In this document: piece by piece, positions 60,126-64,000 of the stretch
Numbering within the stretch: position 1 is the first letter of the stretch
Layout: every line of letters starts with the position of its first letter
Origin: Taibaiella chishuiensis
Lineage (GTDB): Bacteria; Bacteroidota; Bacteroidia; Chitinophagales; Chitinophagaceae
NCBI RefSeq assembly: GCF_003014535.1
Contig: NZ_PYGD01000001.1
Location: forward strand, 682,001-746,000
Direction: 5' to 3'
Length of the DNA: 64,000 bases
Notes under the pieces: generated by a model
Databases searched by the model: none
Told to the model about the DNA's origin: nothing
What the model saw: only the letters and a program-made list of their open reading frames with translations
Translations under genes and position numbers: made by a program

Positions 60126-60683
60126 ATGTTTCCCATCACTACCGGCAGGCTTCGACTCAGAGACCTGTCGGTAGCTGACCTGGAAGCCGTGCACCAACTC
60201 AATTCCCTGCCCGAAACAGACCGGTATAATACACTGGGTATCCCGGAAAGTATAGCGGTAACACAGGCCGTGCTGGACGGCTGGTTGCAGGCCAAAGAGC
60301 AGCAACCCCGCATCAGTTATATCCTCGCTATCGAAAGCCTGGACGACGATACCTTTATCGGCGTAGCGGCAATGATCGGCGGAAAGCCCAAACGCCTGTC
60401 GGCCGAGCTGTGGTACAACCTGCGTGTAGAACACTGGAATAAAGGTTACGGTACCGAAGTGGTAAAAGCCTTGCTGCAGCTGGGTTTCGAAAGCCTGAAG
60501 CTGCACCGCATCGAAGCCGGTTGCGCGGTCGGTAACCTGGGCTCAGCCCGCGTTATGGAAAAAGCAGGACTGCTCCGAGAAGGCTACCGGCGCAAAGCCC
60601 TGCCCCTCAAAACCGGTTGGTCGGATGCTTACATCTATGCCATACTCGAAGAAGATTATTTCGGCTCCATAGAGCAAGCATAA
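60126..60683 (+). CDS. GNAT-family N-acetyltransferase, RimJ/RimL type
   Basis: 185 aa. The fold is seen in TTGRLRLRDLSVADLEAVHQ at the start, then ELWYNLRVEHWNKGYGTEVV with the acetyl-CoA pyrophosphate-binding loop (Q/RxxGxG type, here WNKGYGTE), and HRIEAGCAVGNLGSARVMEK, a helix characteristic of RimJ/RimL-like proteins. These acetylate N-termini or small-molecule amines; the substrate here is unknown. It lies 27 bp after dxs, and a strong terminator begins at the last base of its stop codon. Confidence 0.85.
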   Translation: MFPITTGRLRLRDLSVADLEAVHQLNSLPETDRYNTLGIPESIAVTQAVLDGWLQAKEQQPRISYILAIESLDDDTFIGVAAMIGGKPKRLSAELWYNLRVEHWNKGYGTEVVKALLQLGFESLKLHRIEAGCAVGNLGSARVMEKAGLLREGYRRKALPLKTGWSDAYIYAILEEDYFGSIEQA

Positions 60684-60718
60684 AAAAGGCCCGCATTCGT
60701 AAGAACGCGGGCCTTTTT
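60683..60718 (+). terminator. Intrinsic terminator after the GNAT gene
   Basis: A 16-bp stem with one A-C mismatch (60683-60698 with 60703-60718) closes a GTAA loop and ends in five T residues. It starts within the stop codon of the GNAT gene. The opposite strand also has an A/T-rich edge, so it may serve the convergent beta-lactamase gene as well. Confidence 0.85.
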
Positions 60719-60732
60719 GTCAGGTGTGATCA

Positions 60733-61578
60733 TTAATGACCGATATCGTTGGCGTCAAGCAGTTTTTGCAACAGCTCCAACCGGATCGCTTTCAGGTCTT
60801 TGGTAGTATCAGCGGTGCTGAAGTTCAGGGCAAAGAAATAAGGATGCGGGATCGCTTCTTCTTTCTTGGTCTCTACATGTTTCATCCGTTCAAATTTCTC
60901 TACATACCCCACCACCCAGAGGTTATTGGTATTGTGTTTATCGTCCCAGCCGGTTTTGTAATACAGTTTATAATCGGGCGCTTCTTTTTGCAGCATCATA
61001 CCTCTTACGATACGCTGGGTGCGTTCGCTGAAGGGCAGTTCGCCATGGTACAGCCTTTTGATAAAGCCCACCTGTTCGTCGGGGGTGATCAGCAGGGTAT
61101 CGTTCAGCCAGAACTGGTCGATCTGGTCGCCGATACGTTTATTGCCGTATTGTACGGTATCCAGGTAGTGTTGCATCTGTTGCTTGCCGATGCGTCTTGC
61201 CAACTCCTGGTAGTAAGGTACAGCGCTTACTTTAAAGGCCTGGGCCATGGTCAGGTCCTGGTTCCAGTCTTTATTCCAGCGGGTTACGCCATCCCATTTG
61301 ATCACCAGTTGCTCGTCGGGGGCTACTCCGGTTTCGAGTCCTACCAGCGAATTGAAGATCTTAAAGGTCGATGCCGGGCACATTCTCCGGTTGGTTCTTT
61401 CCTTATCAAAATAGTGTGCGGTCTCCTTGTTGTTGTCGTACACTTCAAAGCAACCCGTTACGCCATACTGGTCAAAATATTGTTTCCATTCGTTATGCTC
61501 TTTGATGCGGACACCGGAGCAGGAGGAAATACCCAGGATAGCCATTACCAGGCCGCACAGCAGGGAGATCTTTTTCAT
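60733..61578 (-). CDS. Class D (OXA-type) beta-lactamase, predicted lipoprotein
   Basis: 281 aa. All class D motifs are in place: the catalytic S70 and K73 in PASTFKIFNS, SAV at 118-120, YGN at 144-146, W157 in QFWLND, and KTG at 208-210. The enzyme would hydrolyse beta-lactams in the periplasm. The signal ends with a lipobox-like GISSC, Cys20, so it is probably membrane-anchored. No mobile element is adjacent, and codon use is like its neighbours, suggesting a resident chromosomal gene. A BlaR-type sensor domain is the main alternative for this fold, but the protein has no membrane-sensor part. Confidence 0.9.
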   Translation of the reverse strand: MKKISLLCGLVMAILGISSCSGVRIKEHNEWKQYFDQYGVTGCFEVYDNNKETAHYFDKERTNRRMCPASTFKIFNSLVGLETGVAPDEQLVIKWDGVTRWNKDWNQDLTMAQAFKVSAVPYYQELARRIGKQQMQHYLDTVQYGNKRIGDQIDQFWLNDTLLITPDEQVGFIKRLYHGELPFSERTQRIVRGMMLQKEAPDYKLYYKTGWDDKHNTNNLWVVGYVEKFERMKHVETKKEEAIPHPYFFALNFSTADTTKDLKAIRLELLQKLLDANDIGH

Positions 61579-61626
61579 ACTACGTTTTTTAATTTTCGCT
61601 GCGAAATTAGGCTATCTGTACAAAAA

Positions 61627-61660
61627 AACCGGTCTTCATTTTTAAAAATGAAGACCGGTT
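61627..61660 (-). terminator. Perfect palindromic terminator after the DUF2723 gene
   Basis: A perfect 34-base palindrome (61627-61643 with 61644-61660). On the minus strand it is followed by seven T residues (61622-61628 region), in the right place to end transcription of the DUF2723 gene, whose stop lies 20 bp upstream. Confidence 0.8.
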
Positions 61661-61679
61661 GCCAGATAGGAAAGAATCA

Positions 61680-64000
61680 TTATTTGTTTAGCGGAACGCC
61701 AAACTGCTGGGCCATGGCCTGGAGACTCTGCGCCCAGCGTTGTGCTGTAGCGGTATCGCCATGCTCGCCCGCCGTTTGTGCCAGGAATTGCATGGAGCCC
61801 AGGCAGGACTTGGCGTCCACCTCGGCTGCCAGCTCCTTAACGCCTTCGGGCAGGTTAAGGATATAGTTCAGCATTTTGGTATTGTCCCGTACGATAATGT
61901 CGCCAATTTTACGGGCCTTGTCGGGTGCACCGGCCTTATAATAGGCATCGGCAATGCTCCACATACTCTGGTCGTAAGGGTAGGCTTCGTAGGTAATGTT
62001 ATTGGTGATTTTATCCAGCAGGGTAATGGCGTCTGCCTTGCGGTTCTCGCGGATAAGTGCATCGGCCACCTTGCTGCCGCTAAAGCGGTAGGTCATCATC
62101 ATATAGCGGTTCTTCTCATCGAAGTAAACATCCTTACGCTCGGCGCCGCCCCACAGGAACTTTTTGGTATAGAGGTCGAGGCTCTTGTTCAGGTTTACGC
62201 GCTGTGGCGCACCGATCTGGGGCGAGGAGCCGGCAGTACGGATCGGCACCAGTTTGTTGGCCAGGCCATCCATCTGTACATACTCGTCGAGACCCTGGTA
62301 GTCGCCGCCGCCTGCAAAGCCGCAGCTGAAGTAGATCGGGCGTTTAAAGCCTTCTTTAGCCACACCTGCAAGGATATTGAGGAAGGCCAGGTCGCCTTTG
62401 GTCAGTGTGTTGCCGCTCAGGGTAAACAGCATCTGGCTGTCTACAAGCGCTGCATCGGCAGGGCTTACCAGGCCATTGCGGATCACCGCATCCTTATCCA
62501 CTTTTACGGAGATGTTCTTAGTCGGCAGCATATTTACATACTCGCCCGTTACGATCTGGGCCTGTGCACGCCTGTCGTCGGAGGTTACAAACTGTAATAC
62601 CTGTTCGATATCGAAATAGCGGTCTTTGGGCACCGAGGGATCTTCGCGGTAAAATACCACGTCGCGCTTATTGGCTTGGTAGTCCTGGGGTTTCCAGAGC
62701 ATCGGCACGGCATCAGCATCATTGATCTTATTGCGCAACTGGTCGATATACCAATCGATGGCGATAAGGCTGGTATTGATGATCCTTACATCCTTACGGT
62801 AACCTTCGATTTCCTGCATATACCAGAGCGGGTAAGTATCGTTATCGCCTATGGTAAACAGGATCGCATTGCTGTCGCAGCTGCTCAGCACATTGTACGC
62901 GGTAGAGCGTGCAAGCGTTTTCTGCGAGCGGTCGTGGTCATCCCATTCCTGGGCAGCCATCAGTACGGGTACGGCCAGCAGGCATATAGCGGTGGCTGCC
63001 GTTGCCGCGCTTGCTCCTTGTTTCAGGGCCTTGCGGAACCAGTCGGTAACCATCAGCACGCCCAGGCCGATCCACACGGCAAAGGCATAGGTGGCGCCGG
63101 CATAGGCATAGTCCCTTTCGCGGGGCTGCTGCGGGGTATTGTTCAGGTACAGCACAATGGCAATACCGGTAAAGAAGAAGAGCAGGCTTATGATCACACC
63201 ATCCCGCTTATCGCGGTTAAACTGGTACACCATACCCAGTATACCGAGTATAAAGGGCAGGAAGTACAGCTGGTTATGGGCCCGGTTGTTTTTATACGAA
63301 TCCGGCATCTGGTCGATATCGCCACGGCCAAAGAATTTATCCACGGGCTTGATACCGGTGAACCAGTTACCGTTCTGGGCTTCGCCATAGCTGGTGCCCT
63401 GGTAGTCGTTCTGGCGGCCGGCATAGTTCCAGAGGAAATAACGCCACCACATCCAGTTCAGCTGGTACTTGAAGAAGAATTTATAGTTATCGGCGCCAGT
63501 AGGGGCTTCAGTACCCTGTATATTCAGGAACTGCCGGTAGAAGTTTTCGTGCGAAGGATCGCTGCTGTAGATACGCGGGAAGAAACGCGTCTGGTCGCCG
63601 GCATACACCGGTTCCGACTGACGGTTACCCACCTGTTCGTAATACACCTTGCCATCTTTTTTGGTTTCGGCATATACCGGCTTGCCGGGTTTATATTCCG
63701 AAGGTTTAGAGTCGAAGTCGGGCCCGGTCACGATAGGTTGTGCACCGTACTGGTCCCTTTGCAGGTAAGAGATCAGGCTCAGCATATCGTCCGGGTTGGT
63801 CATGTCGATGGGTACATCGGCACGCGAACGGATAATGATACTTACATAACTGGAGTAACCGATCAGGGCAAACACCACGCAGATCATACTCATATGCAGG
63901 ATATACTTACCCTTTTTCTTGGCCCAGATAAGCAGGAATGCAAACAGGGCTACCAGCAGCAGCATAAAGAAGATGGCGCCGGAGTCGAGCGGCAGGCCAA
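61680..64000 (-). CDS. DUF2723 membrane protein (N-terminus beyond window)
   Basis: At least 773 residues; the frame stays open through 64000 (upstream residues read LPLDSGAIFF), so the start lies outside. The visible part has several spans, e.g. LLLVALFAFLLIWAKKKGKY and VWIGLGVLMVTDWF, the hallmark PQQPRERDYAYAGATYAFA, and a large soluble C-terminal region with NAILFTIGDNDTYPLWYMQE. The C-terminus is helical, TPR-like (ADAITLLDKITNNITYEAYP). DUF2723 proteins are related to protein O-mannosyltransferases and may glycosylate exported proteins in Bacteroidota; this is from family knowledge and unproven here. Confidence 0.85.
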   Translation of the reverse strand, partial: GLPLDSGAIFFMLLLVALFAFLLIWAKKKGKYILHMSMICVVFALIGYSSYVSIIIRSRADVPIDMTNPDDMLSLISYLQRDQYGAQPIVTGPDFDSKPSEYKPGKPVYAETKKDGKVYYEQVGNRQSEPVYAGDQTRFFPRIYSSDPSHENFYRQFLNIQGTEAPTGADNYKFFFKYQLNWMWWRYFLWNYAGRQNDYQGTSYGEAQNGNWFTGIKPVDKFFGRGDIDQMPDSYKNNRAHNQLYFLPFILGILGMVYQFNRDKRDGVIISLLFFFTGIAIVLYLNNTPQQPRERDYAYAGATYAFAVWIGLGVLMVTDWFRKALKQGASAATAATAICLLAVPVLMAAQEWDDHDRSQKTLARSTAYNVLSSCDSNAILFTIGDNDTYPLWYMQEIEGYRKDVRIINTSLIAIDWYIDQLRNKINDADAVPMLWKPQDYQANKRDVVFYREDPSVPKDRYFDIEQVLQFVTSDDRRAQAQIVTGEYVNMLPTKNISVKVDKDAVIRNGLVSPADAALVDSQMLFTLSGNTLTKGDLAFLNILAGVAKEGFKRPIYFSCGFAGGGDYQGLDEYVQMDGLANKLVPIRTAGSSPQIGAPQRVNLNKSLDLYTKKFLWGGAERKDVYFDEKNRYMMMTYRFSGSKVADALIRENRKADAITLLDKITNNITYEAYPYDQSMWSIADAYYKAGAPDKARKIGDIIVRDNTKMLNYILNLPEGVKELAAEVDAKSCLGSMQFLAQTAGEHGDTATAQRWAQSLQAMAQQFGVPLNK

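Noticed and set aside
1-64000. CRISPR arrays, insertion sequences, prophage genes, tRNA and rRNA genes
   Set aside because: No regularly spaced repeats, transposase or integrase motifs, or cloverleaf sequences were noticed by eye in any intergenic gap; short or degenerate elements could be missed without a search.

Overview
The window reads as a chromosomal segment of a Bacteroidota bacterium, most plausibly of the Chitinophagales (order-level placement is an inference). Supporting signs are the repeated TAnnTTTG promoter motif, few Shine-Dalgarno sequences, a DUF2723 protein, a second LpxD-type acyltransferase, a DUF4139 protein, and a PstS-like lipoprotein followed by a TPR gene. No rRNA, tRNA, insertion sequence, integrase or CRISPR array was seen. 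Most of the window has mid-range GC; about 28.2-33.05 kb and parts of 34.2-36.7 kb are clearly AT-richer.

Layout. 0-3.8 kb, minus strand: the start of a TPR protein, a PstS-like lipoprotein, 3-methyladenine DNA glycosylase I and a PLP aminotransferase. 4.1-5.5 kb, plus strand: an FKBP prolyl isomerase and an ExbB/TolQ-type protein without an ExbD partner. 5.6-47.8 kb: an unbroken plus-strand surface-polysaccharide locus of about 35 genes. 47.9-64 kb: housekeeping genes (lpxB, an lpxD homologue, rluE-type, adk, obgE, recO, truB, dxs) with a DUF4139 protein, a small membrane protein, a rhodanese-like protein, a GNAT acetyltransferase, a class D beta-lactamase and a truncated DUF2723 protein.

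The polysaccharide locus is modular. (a) 5.6-15.8 kb: a WecA/MraY-type sugar-phosphate transferase, UDP-glucose dehydrogenase, a large SLBB export protein, a UDP-HexNAc dehydrogenase, rfbB-rfbC-rfbA and a Wzz-like protein. (b) 15.8-25.2 kb: ten tightly coupled genes forming a legionaminic-acid pathway (LegB, LegC, acetyltransferase, LegI, LegG, PtmE-like, LegF) joined to HisF2, HisH2 and a WbpG/PseA-type amidotransferase; together they predict an acetamidino-substituted legionaminic acid. (c) 25.4-36.7 kb: a capsule-synthesis-type transferase, a Wzx flippase, a PhyH-type dioxygenase, two left-handed-beta-helix acetyltransferases, an MBOAT/SGNH O-acylation pair, a dTDP-L-rhamnose 4-epimerase-like enzyme, a CgeB-like protein and a Wzy-like polymerase. 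(d) 36.7-40.7 kb: a secreted beta-helix protein and two glycosyltransferases. (e) 40.7-47.8 kb: a FucNAc module (CapE/FnlA, detached cupin, epimerase, RmlD-like reductase, WbuB-like transferase), a WbpV-like epimerase, a WbpL-like initiating transferase and an orphan PglD-like acetyltransferase. Wzx, Wzy and Wzz together indicate Wzx/Wzy-type assembly; whether the product is O-antigen or capsule cannot be decided here. No Wzc kinase, no dedicated RmlD and no obvious WaaL ligase were found.

The locus predicts an acidic, N- and O-acylated heteropolysaccharide with uronic acid, HexNAc-uronic acid, 6-deoxyhexose, L-FucNAc and amidinated legionaminic acid. lpxB immediately downstream links the region to the outer-membrane lipid A pathway.
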